Origin: Tetradesmus obliquus
Taxonomy: Eukaryota; Chlorophyta; Chlorophyceae; Sphaeropleales; Scenedesmaceae
Assembly (NCBI GenBank): GCA_030272155.1
Contig: CP126200.1
Span: forward strand, 186,001-250,000
Reading direction: 5' to 3'
Length of the DNA stretch: 64,000 nucleotides
Shown here: one piece after another, positions 46,744-58,696 of the stretch
Numbering within the stretch: the first letter of the stretch is position 1
Layout of the letters: each line of letters begins with the position of its first letter
Notes under the pieces: model-generated
Databases searched by the model: none
What the model was told of the DNA's origin: nothing
The model's input: only the letters and a program-made list of their open reading frames with translations
Program-made: the position numbers and the translations under genes

Positions 46744-47025
46744 TTAATGATCCAGTATGTTCAGCGTGTGCTGGCTGTACGTCCTGTCAGCTGCATTGCC
46801 CACCAATTCCCAGTCGAACTCATCACTGCTGCCTTCACTGAACAGCGTGGCATGCTCCCCTGCTGGAGCTGCCTCTGCAAAGGTCTCGGGCAAATTGCAG
46901 AGCTCGGAGACGGCGTGACCGACGTCATCTACTGCATGAACGAGCATGCTGGCATAGCTAGTGGGCTTGCTGCTGCTGGCAACAGGTCCGTTGTTTGAAG
47001 CGTCAGCAACAGACGGATGATCCAT
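46744..47025 (-). CDS. Small acidic protein with LIR-like motif, 93 aa
   Basis: Unrecognised single-exon frame that starts at ATG 47025 and ends in TGA. Composition is unlike the repeat-driven frames around it: Asp/Glu-rich, few Cys, no homopolymers. Residues about 30-80 include a helix-like stretch (LVHAVDDVGHAVSELCNL), then SDEFDWELVG, then a basic/polar tail. DEFDWELV fits the ATG8-interacting (LIR/AIM) pattern of an aromatic residue, two residues, then an aliphatic one, preceded by acids. An AG acceptor-like site lies just 5' of the ATG, so a non-coding or short upstream exon is possible. It sits head-to-head with the Rdx gene. Confidence 0.55.
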   Translation of the reverse strand: MDHPSVADASNNGPVASSSKPTSYASMLVHAVDDVGHAVSELCNLPETFAEAAPAGEHATLFSEGSSDEFDWELVGNAADRTYSQHTLNILDH

Positions 47026-47467
47026 GTGGGAGTTGTTCAACTAGCAGGCTGACAACAACACGTCGTGTGATCGGCATATCCCGTTGCTGGTAGCGGGGGC
47101 CAGCTTGCAACGAGACTTCGGCAACACATGCATATGATAAAGTGAGGTCACTGGGGTTACTAATCAGCACCAGCAAACGGGGCACTCCGAATGCGGGTAA
47201 GAAATGGTATGTCAAACGCTATAATCTCTTCTTGATGCGCGGCCGCACAGCCAAATCAGCGCTACGTGCAGGACCCAGGTTGTAGGGTAGCCTCAGGCAG
47301 AACTCTGCTTAACGTGCACAGCATTCTGCAATGCAACATACCGGTATAGCACGCTGTTGACATTCGATCCAGTTTCACCTGCCTTTTGTCTGCTCTGTCA
47401 ACCAACCCCTCCAACGCTTTGTGAATCGGCCTTCGCCCAGTATACTTGCGCAGCAAAAACAGACAAA
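47026..47467. promoter_or_regulatory. Divergent promoter region, small protein / Rdx gene
   Basis: 442 bp between opposing start codons. No motif stands out by eye. Confidence 0.45.
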
Positions 47468-48081
47468 ATGAGCGTGTTGAGGCAGATCACCAGGCATCTT
47501 AGTTCGCAACTGCTGCAGCTGGAAAGGGCAGCAGCGAGTGCAGCCCTCCTCCAACCCCACTCCTGCCATGCAGCACAGCAAACAGCAGGTGTGCAGCGTT
47601 TTTGGCGTAGCAGCCTGTTGTAGCCCTTGGATTCGGTCGTTTAACAGTTCCTTGCGCTGCAAGCAACTCCAATAAGCGGCCATGTGTGTGAAAAGTCTGC
47701 GTTCTTGATACACAGCTGTCCTGCAAGCGTTGTAGCAGTTTGCCTGCGCTCCCTGTGGCGCATGGGAGCCACATGCTGTCGCACATCTTTATTGTTGTTG
47801 AAGGTCACTCGGTGTATCACAGTCAAGCCATCATGTCTGTGCCACCTGCAGGCCTATCATTCCTGGTGCAGCGCCTGCTGCCAGCAGCGCAGCAGGCATC
47901 AGCATCAGCAGCACACGCAGGTGCTGCCAACTGGCGCGCACTGCCCACCAGCAGCAGCAGCTGGGCAGAGCACTCGCTGCAGCCTGTGCGGCGCTACAGC
48001 CAATGCGACTGCCCCATGCTGGGCGGCCCCACCCCCGACTCTGTGGTGGTGGAGTATGACGAGGAGGAGGTGGACAGGTGC

Positions 48082-48119
<38 letters not shown>

Positions 48120-48539
48120 TGATGATGAGCCAGCCAGGCATATCATGCCGGCTAATGTATAGAACGCTACGCACACAGCATACCACAGTCTCCTGCTGTG
48201 TCCTGAGCCGTGCGCTGTGCTTCAGTCTCACCAGCACCCAGCACCATCATGCTGCTTTTCCTACTACCCACACTGCTCATACCCACACTGCCTTCACTGC
48301 CCCGCAGGTTCATCGCGCTGGCTGATGCCATCGAGGCGGCCTTCCCCAACGTGGTGGTGGAGGGCAACCCTGAGGGGCCAGGCAGGCCAGGCTCCTTCGA
48401 GGTGAAGGGGTCAGCCAACCAGCTGCTGTTCAGCAGGCTGGACAGCGGCGCATGGCCGCAGCACGCAGCCCTGGTGGAGGCGCTCGCGGCAGCAGCAGCA
48501 TGCAGCAGCAGCGGCGAGGCGGCGCAGCAGCAGACGTGA
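47468..48539 (+). CDS. Rdx-fold (SelW/MIEN1-like) protein, probably mitochondrial, no CxxC
   Basis: Three exons, 47468-47588, 47852-48077 and 48308-48539, join in phase (192 aa). The first ~90 residues look like a mitochondrial presequence: basic, amphipathic, no acids early (MSVLRQITRHLSSQLLQLER), ending in VRRYSQ. The remainder is a thioredoxin-like Rdx domain: DSVVVEY, FIALADAIEAAFPNVVVEG, RPGSFEVKG, NQLLFSRLDSGAWPQ, VEAL. In SelW, SelT and MIEN1 the first strand ends in a redox CxxC or CxxU (e.g. VEYCxxC); here that place reads VEY-Asp110-Glu-Glu-Glu113, so thiol chemistry is lost. Two Cys (QCDCP) occur upstream but not in the redox position. An alternative start is ATG 47833 in the exon 2 frame, giving a shorter leader. 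TGTAA at 48908-48912. Confidence 0.8.
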
Positions 48540-50752
48540 GCGGCTGGCTGACACACAGCTCTGAGCATGCCGGCTTGCTGCGGGTGCGGCCTGCATGCTG
48601 ACTCAGCGTGAGCATGTGCACCATGGTGGGCTGCTGGGGCGCAGCCAGGCACGCATGCTGGCAGGCTACCCAGCGTAGCGGTCCAGCCGGGTGCGACCAC
48701 GCATTGGCACAGCTGCTTTGCAGACTGCGCAGTGGAGGCTAGCGACAGCTTGAAAAACTTGCGCAGTACCCAACAACACCAGCAGTAGCTGCAGCAGCAC
48801 CTACCCATTGGCTCTGGTGGCAAGTTTGCCTAGCCGTCAGGCAGCAGCAGCATGCTTGGCGCCAGGCGGCAGCAGCTGCGGACAGGACACAATAGTGCAC
48901 GACCTGTTGTAACCCCCTGCTGCATGCAGTCGCTGAGTTGTGGAGGTGACAGCGTTGGTGTGGTTGATGCTGATGCAGTGTCATATCACAGTATGCCAGC
49001 ATGGGGCCGATGTGTCTAGGCAAGGCTGGTCAACTCACGCTTTGCGACATGTGATGGCCTGCACACAGCCCTGTGAGTGCGCTTTGCACCATCTGTGCTA
49101 CATCATGAACTTGAGGGTGCCTGTTCTACAAGTGCAGTGCCGACATACATGGACCACAATTCGTGCATGGTCTGCTGACGAAGAACAGCATCGTATCTAT
49201 GGGTGCGTGCAAAGAGAACACGTCCTAATACTTGCCGCAGCGGCAGCAATGCTATGGTCACAGTCTTGCTGCGAACAACAGTGTGCTTCAGGCAGTGATG
49301 CACATCAGGAGCAGCATCTTCATCTGGTTGTCAGCTGGCCCATCACAAGGCCGCTGCACCGACCCTCATGATGCGCCCGCTGCTTGGGCGGCGCAGCAGC
49401 ACAGAAAACTCCATGTTAACAGCAACGGGTGATTGCCAGCGGCAGTGGTGCTGGGGTTGAGAAGAGTGCTTCAAGGCTTGGCAGTTGCTGGCTTTACTGG
49501 CTTTGGCGGCGTCGAGCACAGAACACTGGCATCATTTGGTGGCACGTTTGAGGTGGCAGCTGCTGCCAGGAGTGTGTTGGTTTCTGTTTAATAGGTGTGA
49601 TGTGGCGGCACCAAGGAGTTGACCCTGGCTGCCGGCGGATATGAAAGAAATTGGTCAACTGCCACGTGGTCCTGTTGCATCGATGGTCCAATCGACGGCA
49701 TCACGCAGCAGCAGCTTTGACTGCATTCAAAGCTGCTGCTGGACACTGTGTAATTGCTTTTAAGTTGCAAAGTCACTGGAGCCTATCGTATGGCTTTGCA
49801 TGGATTGATGTGCCGATGGGAGTGGCTGGCCACAAGCTTGCTGTACAGCTCCTTCAGAAAGCATGAGCCTTGCCTATTCCTTGCTAAGAGGCTTCAGCAA
49901 GGCCCACATTGGCGTATAATGGTAGACATGTGGTCAATATTCATGCGCAGTTATCTGAGCGTGCATGATTGTGCTGCACCTGGCCGCGAAATCCCGCGCA
50001 AGGCCGGGCCCAGGATAGTTGTTGTGGCTGCCGCCAATTCAGCCTCACCTGCTGAGTTGGCCACCGCTGAAGCTTAACAATGGACTGAATGTAATGATAT
50101 CAACATTCTTCATGAGATAGGAAGCGACCCGGGCATCCGATTTTTGTGACACTCTTGATACGCAATCCGCTCCTGTCACAACCTGTGCTTAGCTCTCCAC
50201 ATCCCGTGCTAACGAAGGCATTCTAATAGCTTTTGCGGTTTCTTGGTTCCATTCAAGAGGCGCTTTCAAACTGCAGCGACTCACCACCACAGTTGGAGTA
50301 GGCGCGAGCACCGCAGGCGCAGCTGTATAGCAACCTAGCAGCGCTAGTAACAGTATAACTGCCGTTTAGGAGCAGGGTGGCATCAGACAGGCCGTGGAGC
50401 AGGTGTGGCAGCAGCCCTCCAGGTGCTCGCCACATCCTGGAAGGCTCACCAGGCCCTTAGCAGGGCAGTGTAGATCAGTATTATCTTCTAATAGCCTATG
50501 AACAGGTGAGAGAGGCCTGCTGAGGGTATATGCAGCTTGACAAGGCACCAAACCCGCAGGCATATAGCAGCGGGCCACCCCCCTATCCACACGCACGTCA
50601 CAGAAACGCCAGTTTGATCAATGCCGGGGGATTGATGAGGCAGCTGCAGCTGGTTGACCGGGGCGACAGGCGTTGCTTCGTCGTCGTCGCTTCACTTGCC
50701 TCAGCCCTGCTACTATCGGGCCTGACGCCTGGCACGCTGTGCAACCTGTAGG
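48540..50752. other. Intergenic DNA, Rdx 3' UTR and kinase promoter
   Basis: No convincing gene in 2.2 kb. TGTAA at 48908-48912 probably ends the Rdx transcript. Short open frames (e.g. 48940-49371 plus, 50713-51096 minus) show no family features. Confidence 0.5.
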
Positions 50753-53700
50753 ATGGGCTTTTTCCAACGTCTCTTGGGGCGGCAGCAAGAGGGACCTGCG
50801 TTAAGCAGCAGGGTCCACCCAGCCAAGCGCCCGCAGCCCAGCTCGCCAGCCAGTGGCTCGTTTGCACCAGAGTGCTTCTCCCCTAGTAGGCCGGCTCCTG
50901 CAGCAATCAAGCTGCAAAACCTGCAGCCAGCAGCAGACCCAGCAGAGGACTCAGATGAGGAAGGGGACATGTGAGTGTCTTGCAGCAGCACCTGCTGTGT
51001 GCATTGGCCGCATGCTGGGTGCATTACCATGTTCAATGGTTTGGGAGCTCTGGTCAACAGCAGTATGGCTGCATGGCAGTGCAGGCCGCACGGCAAGCGT
51101 TGACCTCGCTTTGCTTTGATTGTGTGGATAGGGCATGCCAGCAGACAGCCAGAGCAGCTGTGGGCTGGTGTATGTCAGTACTGCACGGTCACAGCACCAT
51201 TGTTTTTGAACCACTCTGCGTTGGCACTGGCGGTGGCGCAGCCAGCTGCGTTGAGCACTGCAATGGGGCCGCACACAGCGCACGCGCAGCGCATGCGTGC
51301 TTGCTGCCTCCTCCGCTGCTGCCTCTCCTGACCGCATGCCTGCCCATGCTGCTGTTGTTTCTATCTCCCCGCAGCATCCGCGTGCCCTCCAGCGTCACGG
51401 AGCACAGCCGCAGCAGCAGCCTGGGCCGGCGGCGCACCGCCATCGACATCAGCCCCGCAGCCGTGCAGCGCCTGGCAGACAAGGTGGCCATCCTGCAGCA
51501 CAGCCAGATGCGCGCCAGCTTGGATGGGGATGATGGCGGCGTCACCCGCGCAGACATCGAGGAGCTGTACGCAGACATGCAGCTCATACATAGGGGCAGG
51601 TGCGGCGCGCGGCGAGATGGCAAGAGTGCAGGATGTCAGACAGCTGGCATAACTAGTTGCAGGAGTGCTGCAGCAGCTGCGGTATGCCAGCAACAGGGAC
51701 CGCAGCAGCGGAGCAGCAGCAGCAGCAACTGGTCATGCATAGGCACGCTATCGCACCTTACAGCCAGCAACTGCAGACCGGCTGCTGTTTGTCTCATCCT
51801 GTTCCTTCTGTGTCTTGCATGCTGCGCGTGCTCATGTAATGTCTCGTATCATATTTCCTGCGAGCAGGTCGTCGCTGGTGTACCGCGCGCGTGAGGTGCG
51901 CAGCGGGCACCGTGTGGTGCTGAAGGCCTACGAGTCAGCGCGGCTCACGCCCACCAAGCGCACCAACCTGGAGCGCCACGTGCGCTGCCTGCGCGCAGCC
52001 ATGTGCGTGCTGGGCCCGCAGGGCGGCGCGGTGCTGCTGGAGCGCACAGTGGAGAACCTGGGGGGCACCTACCTGGTGCTGCAGGCCTGCAACGGTGAGG
52101 CAGCAGCAGCAACAGCAGCAGCATTGGTGGAAGAAGCAGCAGCTCGGGGCTGCAGATGCTGCACATGCAGCAGCTGGCGCAGCGCTGAGCTCACAACGCA
52201 GCAGCGAGGCCCAAGCTGCAGCGGGCATGTGCTCCTATTCTGTTCGACTAGCAACTCATCATGTGGCACTTCCTCTGCTGGCTTCCTCACACTCTCACTA
52301 CCTACTCTTGCTGTCGCAGGCGGCACGCTGATTGAGGCGATCGCCAATGCCGGCGGCAAGCTGCCTGAGCGCCAGGTGGCCATCAAGGTGGCGCTGCCAG
52401 CACTGACAGCACTGGCGCAGCTGCACGGCACAGGCCTGGTGCACCGCGACATCAAGCCTGAGCACCTGCTGATCGACAACGGCCAGCTCAAGATCGGCGA
52501 CTTTGGCAACGCAGGCTGCACCACAGCAGAGGCCGCCGCACTCGGCGCCAGCAGCTACAGGCAGCAGCAGCAGCAGTCCTCGCTGGCATTCCTGCCGTGC
52601 GATGGCAAGCCCAGCGAGCAGCAGCACCACACTGTTGCGGTGACAGTAGCGGCCTGCAGCGGCAGCGGCAGCGACAGCAGCGACTGCACCGCAGCTGCGC
52701 CGGCTGTGCAGCCTGCAGCCGCGTCCTTCAGTGGTGCCTCGCCAGCGCAGCGTGACGCCATGAACTTCCGCACCGGCAGCATAGAGTACATGGCGCCTGA
52801 GATGCTGGACAAGCCCACCTCGGCAGAGGTGTTCCACCTGGTGAGTGCGGCAGCAGCAGCAGCACTGCATGTGCAGTGTCAGCAACCTGCTGCTGGCATG
52901 TCGGCACTGTGACTGGATCTGTAGCACTGATATTGCCGTGCAGCCTCCTAGCTCTGCTTGTACTGACCCCGCTGACCCTGCTGTTGGCTGCCTGCTGTTT
53001 GCGTTTCTCCCGCAGGTCATCGCGCAGGGCATCGATGAGGATGACCTGCCCAGCTATGATGAGAAGGTGGACGTGTGGTCGCTGGGCGTGGTGCTGTACG
53101 AGGCGCTGACCGGGCTGCAGCCCTTCCTGGCTGACAGCGCGGCAGACATGGCAGCAGTCATCCGCACCAAGCTCAGCAGCACAGTCGGCGCGCAGCAGCC
53201 GCAGCTGCCGGCGTTCATCGAGCGCCTGCCGCTGAGCAGTGAAGGCAAGTGCTTCATCGCCGCCTGCCTCACCTGGGACGCCCGCAAGCGGCCGTCTGCA
53301 GCAGAGCTGCTGCAGCACCCGTGGCTGGTCAGCATGCAGCAGCAGGCCGCCACGGCTGCTGCCACGCGCATGAGCAGCCGCCGCCGCTCTCTGGCCAACC
53401 ACAGCGGCTCCCTGACAGCTGCAGCGGCAGCCGTCGCAGCCGCAGACCATGCAGCGCACGCGCGCGCGCCGTTTGCTGCCGTCGTTAGCAAGGACTGGCC
53501 GGCCGACCAGCCCAGCAAGCCGCCGGCAGCGGCAGCAGCAGCAGCAGCAGCCATCCCACTGCGCAGCAGCGCTCGCTCCAACAGCAGCGCCTGCAGCGGC
53601 GGCTCGAGTGACTTGCTGGTTGATGAGCTGCTGGCTGCCACGCTGCGGGCTCTGCCTCAGGCCAGCATGTCAGGCATGGCTGAGGACAGCCTGGGGAGCT

Positions 53701-53837
53701 TGGGTGATAGGCTAGAGCCGCACCTCGGCCGCGCAGCTACTACTGCTCACCTGGAGGTTGGTGTGCACAGCATGCGGCGCACCAGCACGCAGCGGCTGCA
53801 GCCGTCCCATGCGGTGCCGCGCGTGCACGCACCCTAA
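50753..53837 (+). CDS. Serine/threonine protein kinase with atypical HRD loop and insertion
   Basis: Five exons, 50753-50970, 51375-51599, 51868-52094, 52320-52840 and 53016-53837, join in phase (670 aa). An N-terminal region of ~145 residues (starting MGFFQRLLGR, with an acidic patch and a possible coiled part) precedes the kinase domain: a glycine-rich-loop-like RGRSSLVYRA, VVLK (Lys167), HRDIKPEHLL (Asp267), DFG (284-286), YMAPEM (382-384), DVWSLGVVLYEALTG (416-430) and DARKRPSAAELLQHPWL. Catalytic Lys, Asp and DFG Asp are all present. Position 272, normally the conserved Asn of the catalytic loop, is His. About 95 residues lie between DFG and APE, of which ~70 are a Ser/Gln/Ala insertion in the activation segment. 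The C-terminal 180 residues are low complexity. The substrate is unknown. Gly2 could be myristoylated, but the context is not ideal. Confidence 0.88.
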
Positions 53838-56800
53838 TGTGGAAGCGTGCAGCTGCAGTTGTAGGTCGGCAGCGCGTTGTGAGGTGTAGCCCTGCGCATG
53901 CTGCTGTGCATGCATGGCTGCTGGGCTTGTCAGTTTTTTGTGTAGAAGCGCTCTTGTGCTTTGTACTGGTGTCGCACACGTCTAGGCTGAGCATCTGAGG
54001 CTTTTTTGGTCTTGGTGAGTCTATCAGAACTTGGGATGCCTGGTGTGGTTTGCATTCGGCGTCTGTCGTGCGTTGAGGCTGCTAGCGAGGGACCGAAGAG
54101 TGCGCACTCTCTGTGGCTTTCCTGCGCGTCATCACTTTTTTGCTGTTACCGCATCCGGCAGCTCCCGGCATGCGGGAACCCGACTGGTTGCATCGCAGCG
54201 ACTGCAGCGGCCTTGGCGCTACTTGCCAGTATTGCCGTGCGCAGGCTGCTTGGCGCACACACTGTATCAGTTGCTGCGGTCTGTGGGTTTATGCTTGCAG
54301 CCTGCCAGCCTGGGCAATGTTCTGCATGCGAGGAGATGCAGCGAAGAGTGAGGTGGCATGGGCGAGCGAGTGCAGGCAGGCAGGCAGATTGTCACTGGAT
54401 ACCTCAGCAAGGCCTGGCAGGCGGTGTGCTGTGCGCCTGTCTTGTCGCGCTGCCAGTCACTGCTTAGCACACCCTAGTAGGGCCTGTAGGGCCTGGTAGG
54501 TGCGCTGTTGAGTAAGCAACGTGGCAGCCCTCTCAGTTTTCCCCTGTTGCGGCAAGAAGGGCAGTGCCAGGCGTGTGTGTGCTTGGCCTGGCTCGGTGGG
54601 TACTGAAATTGTTTTTTCTTTTGCGCGAGGCGGGCGCGCCCTTCAGCCCAAGGGCGCGGCCGCAGCGCTGCATCGCTAAGGGCCACTGAACAAGCAGCAG
54701 CATTGGCGCCTGGCATGTCATAGGCAGCTCTGGGTGCTTGTGAATGCTGCTGTCTTGCTGTTGTGAGCTTATTACAAGCACTCGTGCTGCGAAACAAGAA
54801 GGCAGGTTTTGCCTGCGTCTGTGCATTTGTTGTTGCTGGATGGGAGAGTGCGGTGCTGCTGTGGTGGTGTGGTGCGAGGTGGGCAGCAGGCACAGGGCGG
54901 CTGCTGCTGAGTGAGGTCATCACTTGCAGGACATGCCGAGTTCATCTAGTGCTGTCTCTATCTTGCTTTCGTCTCATCTTTCCGTCGATTGTCGTGCCTG
55001 TGTGTGCGAGCGTCTGTTGGCCACGCAGCTCGCCGGCTCCGATGCTGACGCTGCATGGTCCCTGGCATGCACAGCTGTTGAGCTGTGCGGCAATATTGTT
55101 ATCTTGCCTGAGGACTGCTAGAGTGCCGCCCGTGGATCTTTGTCTTTTCGCAGCGCTGCTCGCTGCGCTGCGCACCTGCACAGAATGAAGCGCGCTGCGC
55201 ACGCTGGTGTGACACACGCTTTATGGGTTGGGGGGTCAATGAAAGTGGCGCTGCCTGCTGCAGCAGCCGTGGGCGCTCCGCGTGCGCGCAGCCTGCAAGC
55301 CGCTGGCGGCTTTGCTGGCTGTGCGTGCCTGGTGCGCCTTCAGTGGTGCTTCCTTGCAACCATTATATGCAACACTTGTTCGGTAGGTCATGCGCCGATT
55401 ACAGCATATGGGTGGTTGGTGTTGCAGCTGTCGTGCCGTGAGTGCGTGCCTGCCCGCCCCCGCTGCTGCGCTGAGCCTGTCAGGCGCACTGGGTGGCATG
55501 TGGCAGGCGCGCAGCACACGTGCACTGCCGTTTTGTGAGTGGTGTTTGTTTGGTGAGCGTGCGTTGGGCGCCTCTGCATGGCCTGCCTCAGGCCGTGTGC
55601 GCTGCCGTGCAGGGTGCCGCGCTGTCAGCCGCCATAACACTGTACTATGATCGCTGTCGGTGTGCTGCTGGTGTTGCTTGCTGTATGCAGGGTTGCTCTT
55701 GGTGCGTTGTGCGGCCCGATGTTTGATTTTGTCATCCACTTGCGTATCTGCAGCATCAGCCGTGCTGGGTGTGCTGCTTGCAGGGCAGCCTGGCTGGCTG
55801 AGCTAGGTGGGGGCAGGTGCTGCTGGAGCGGTGGGTGTGTGTGCTGGCGTGTTATGCTGGTGGAGTGAGGAGAGCGAGTTTTGAAGTGAGCGTATTGGTC
55901 CCTGATGTGTGTGCGTGAGGAGTAGCGTGTGAGCTGCGGGCGCCGGCGCTGATCACGGCGCCTCGAGTTTATCCTGCCAGTTCGAGTGCCCCTCGACAGT
56001 GCTGCTGTTGCAGCCTGTGCACAGGCACCAGCCAGCGTCGGCTTCAAGCCTGGTGGCATGCTAGGGCAGGCCGCGAGCATGCACATAAGCTTCCGCCTGC
56101 CTGATGTTCCGTGCCCCTGTGCAGTCTCGTGCCTAGGCAAGCCTGCTTTGTGTCTAGGCCTGCCTTCCACTGTGCGGCCTGCACCCGCATGCGCTTGTTG
56201 TGGGTGTCTAGATTGGAATCAATTTTGCGTGTAGCGCGTTGGAGTTGCGGTCTGGGCTGTTGGCTCTTTTGTGGCGCCGTTGTCCGTGTTTGCTGCCTCG
56301 CGTGCATGGTTGTGCTGTGGTTGTCACTCTGGCGTCGTTTGTCAAGGCATCAGCTGGGCAGCAGTGGCACTGGGGCAGGCTTGCAGGGCTGGTGTGGTGC
56401 CCGCAAGCTTGCCAGCCTGCGAGGGATCTGTCACAGGGTCGGTCATTGTTCATGTGCCTGCACCTGCACTGTACTGTTCTTGTTTGTCTGGCATGGTGGA
56501 GCTGCTGCATGGTGGCTTGCTGGTGCTTGGTGGTTCTTTGCCGTGCACGGGCTGGTGGTGTGCAGCTCTGCCGTCCCACTAAGCAGCTTTGCGTGCACAG
56601 CGGCACATGCACACACCACAGGGTTGGCATGCAGGTATGTTGGAGTGTAGAGGGCACGCGGGATGGCACTGGTTCCAGCTGTTCCTAGCATTGGTGTCGC
56701 CAAGTGTGCAGGTGCTGCGGCAGTTTTGTGGTGGCGGGTGCTGCGCGCCAGCGCCTGGCCTGCCCTGGTGCTGCAGCGCCTGCAGCTTGGTGGCTCCAGC

Positions 56801-57152
56801 AACAACTGTACTTGACTGTTTCGGGCTGTGCGTCGTGTCATTCTTTTGTTTGGACTGATCCGGCGTGGCTTGTTTGGTGATGCGGTGCTGTGTTGTCTGC
56901 AGTGCAGGACTACTCTGGTCATAGCGGTTGCTCAAGGCTGCTCAAAGGCCTTTCCAGGTACACATACACATACACAGATGTGCGCTGCCACAAGCAGCCG
57001 CATCTCAATTTTCCCTGGACTCATATCTTGTGGCCAGTGACTAGGCGGCCTGCTGAGTGGGCTCGGGGCACCCACGCAATCAATGGCGCACATTCGGCGC
57101 ATTCTTCTTATAACGGCTGCTGTCTAGCAGGCTACAGCTGGATGTGCAAGCG

Positions 57153-57226
57153 CTTGTCGAGGTTGACTGCTGTGCATACTGCAATGATGCTTGTCGAGGT
57201 TGACTGCTGTGCATACTGCAGTGATG
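57153..57226. repeat. 37-bp direct repeat, two copies
   Basis: CTTGTCGAGGTTGACTGCTG begins at 57153 and again at 57190; the two 37-bp copies differ at one base. Confidence 0.92.
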
Positions 57227-58063
57227 TTTTTGCACCGTGCTTGCAGCTCTGGCTGCAAGGGAGCAGGGAGAGGGTCACAGACTTGTGCTGCTGCGTCGTG
57301 GTTCAACAAGCGCAGGTGCAGGGTTACAGACCTGCAGTGGCTCGTGCACAGAAACATGTACGCACGGCCTTCCATGTGGGCGCCATCGCTTGCCCTAAGG
57401 GCTGTTGGGGTGGGCAGTGGCAGCGCTGCATGAAGTGTGCGGTGTGCACCGTGCGCCTGTGTGGCTGTTGTTGGGTGGTGGCAAGCAGGCTACTAGGCCA
57501 CGCTCGTGTGTAGGAGCAGCACTGTCATCGTGTCAATGTACGTGTTGTGCAGGCTGCTGCTGCTGCTGTCGGCTGATGTGCCAGGCAGGGGTGATGCACC
57601 AACCCCTGGCGTGGCTGGCAGCTGACAGGCAGGGGGTGTGCCGAGTGTCTAAGCAGAGCTGGCTTGAGAACAGCCTCATCAGTCGCACACATACTATGCT
57701 AGTAGCACAGTCTGGGCTGGCAGATGGCTTGTGGTTCAACTGATGGTCAATGCATGTGTGTGTTGATGGCTGCAGTGGCGTCCAGCGCTGGTGTTTCTGC
57801 ATTGGTGGCTGGTTGTCGAAACCAACGGTTGGTGATGTATGCACTGAAGCATCTGCTGTGCACATGGCGTGAGGCCAGCACAGCACACACAGCATGCTGG
57901 GGCAGGCTGCAGGGCGCTGCCTCCGCATGGCTCAGCGTGATTGTCTCCTGGGGTGACAGTGCTGGAACGGCTGTCAGTTCCACGTGATGCGTTACAGAAG
58001 AGATGGAAATTGGCACGCAATACTGTTAGCGTGGCAGGTGTGATACTCACCACACAGATCATA

Positions 58064-58103
58064 CCTGCCCGTAATTGTACACGTACGGGAGTTTGTGGGC
58101 AGG
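58064..58103. other. Overlapping inverted repeats (hairpin)
   Basis: CCTGCCC (58064-58070) pairs with GGGCAGG (58097-58103), and CCCGTA (58068-58073) pairs with TACGGG (58084-58089). The two stems overlap, so they are alternatives. No function can be assigned. Confidence 0.5.
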
Positions 58104-58536
58104 CGATGGGTTGAGCAGGCACGAGTGATTCTATGCAGGCTGGCTGCATGGCGTTGGTGATTGGCCTTGCATGGTAACAATGCACAGACGAAGGTGAACT
58201 TGCTGGTCCACATTGCTCCAAGTTGTGGCTACCAAATTTAGCATTTCAAAGTATTTCAACATGCTAAACACACCCAATGCTGGGCACAGCACGCACTGCT
58301 AGTGTGCTTTAATGCAGCACTGCCGCAGCCGCTGGCGGCGCTGCACACCCCAACTTCTTGAGAGAGGAGGAAATTGTCCAGGTTACATCTTTGGCAGAGT
58401 GCTAATGGCACCAGCTCCCACACACTACAAAGAAGACGAAACGCATGCATTGGAGTAAAGAGTCACAGTTGGCAGCGTTACCCGAGGCTGCCTTACTGCA
58501 CAACCACAACAGCATTGCTTGAAGGTGCGCAGCTGT

Positions 58537-58589
58537 GCATGACCAGCGTACTTCGGTATCCTGGCTTTGTATAGAATTCGTCATTTTAC
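58537..58589 (+). repeat. Solo copy of the MITE end
   Basis: Matches 61164-61216 over about 53 bp with few differences, and the inverted 60788-60820 at 31 of 33 positions. No inverted partner was found near it. Its right end supplies a minus-strand TGTAA (58585-58589) about 110 bp past the TBCC stop, so it may serve as that gene's poly(A) site. Confidence 0.85.
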
Positions 58590-58696
58590 AACAGGGACGC
58601 CGCAACAGCACCTGTCAGCAGCTGCGACCCTGCAGCATGCCTGCATCTTGGTGCAGGCATGATGCCCGTCTGATGCTGGCAACACGCCACATGTGC

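Larger units (their letters stand above)
53838..58696. other. 4.9-kb region without genes, GT-rich on plus strand
   Basis: From the kinase stop to about 58000 the plus strand is strongly enriched in G and T, like the region after the HtrA gene. No TGTAA was found by eye in this part, and plus-strand frames are short. Minus-strand frames of up to 181 codons (e.g. 55625-56170) are Thr/Ser/Gln/His-rich and lack motifs. It may be a very long 3' UTR, a long non-coding RNA gene or simply skewed intergenic DNA. A 37-bp direct repeat is at 57153-57226 and a hairpin at 58064-58103. The last ~160 bp hold a repeat copy (58537-58589) and a minus-strand TGTAA (58585-58589) for the TBCC gene. Confidence 0.5.

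Noticed and set aside
55236..56170. Minus-strand frames of 167 and 181 codons
   Set aside because: They lie in the GT-skewed region, where the CA-rich complement lacks stop codons; Thr/Ser/Gln/His-rich with no domain.
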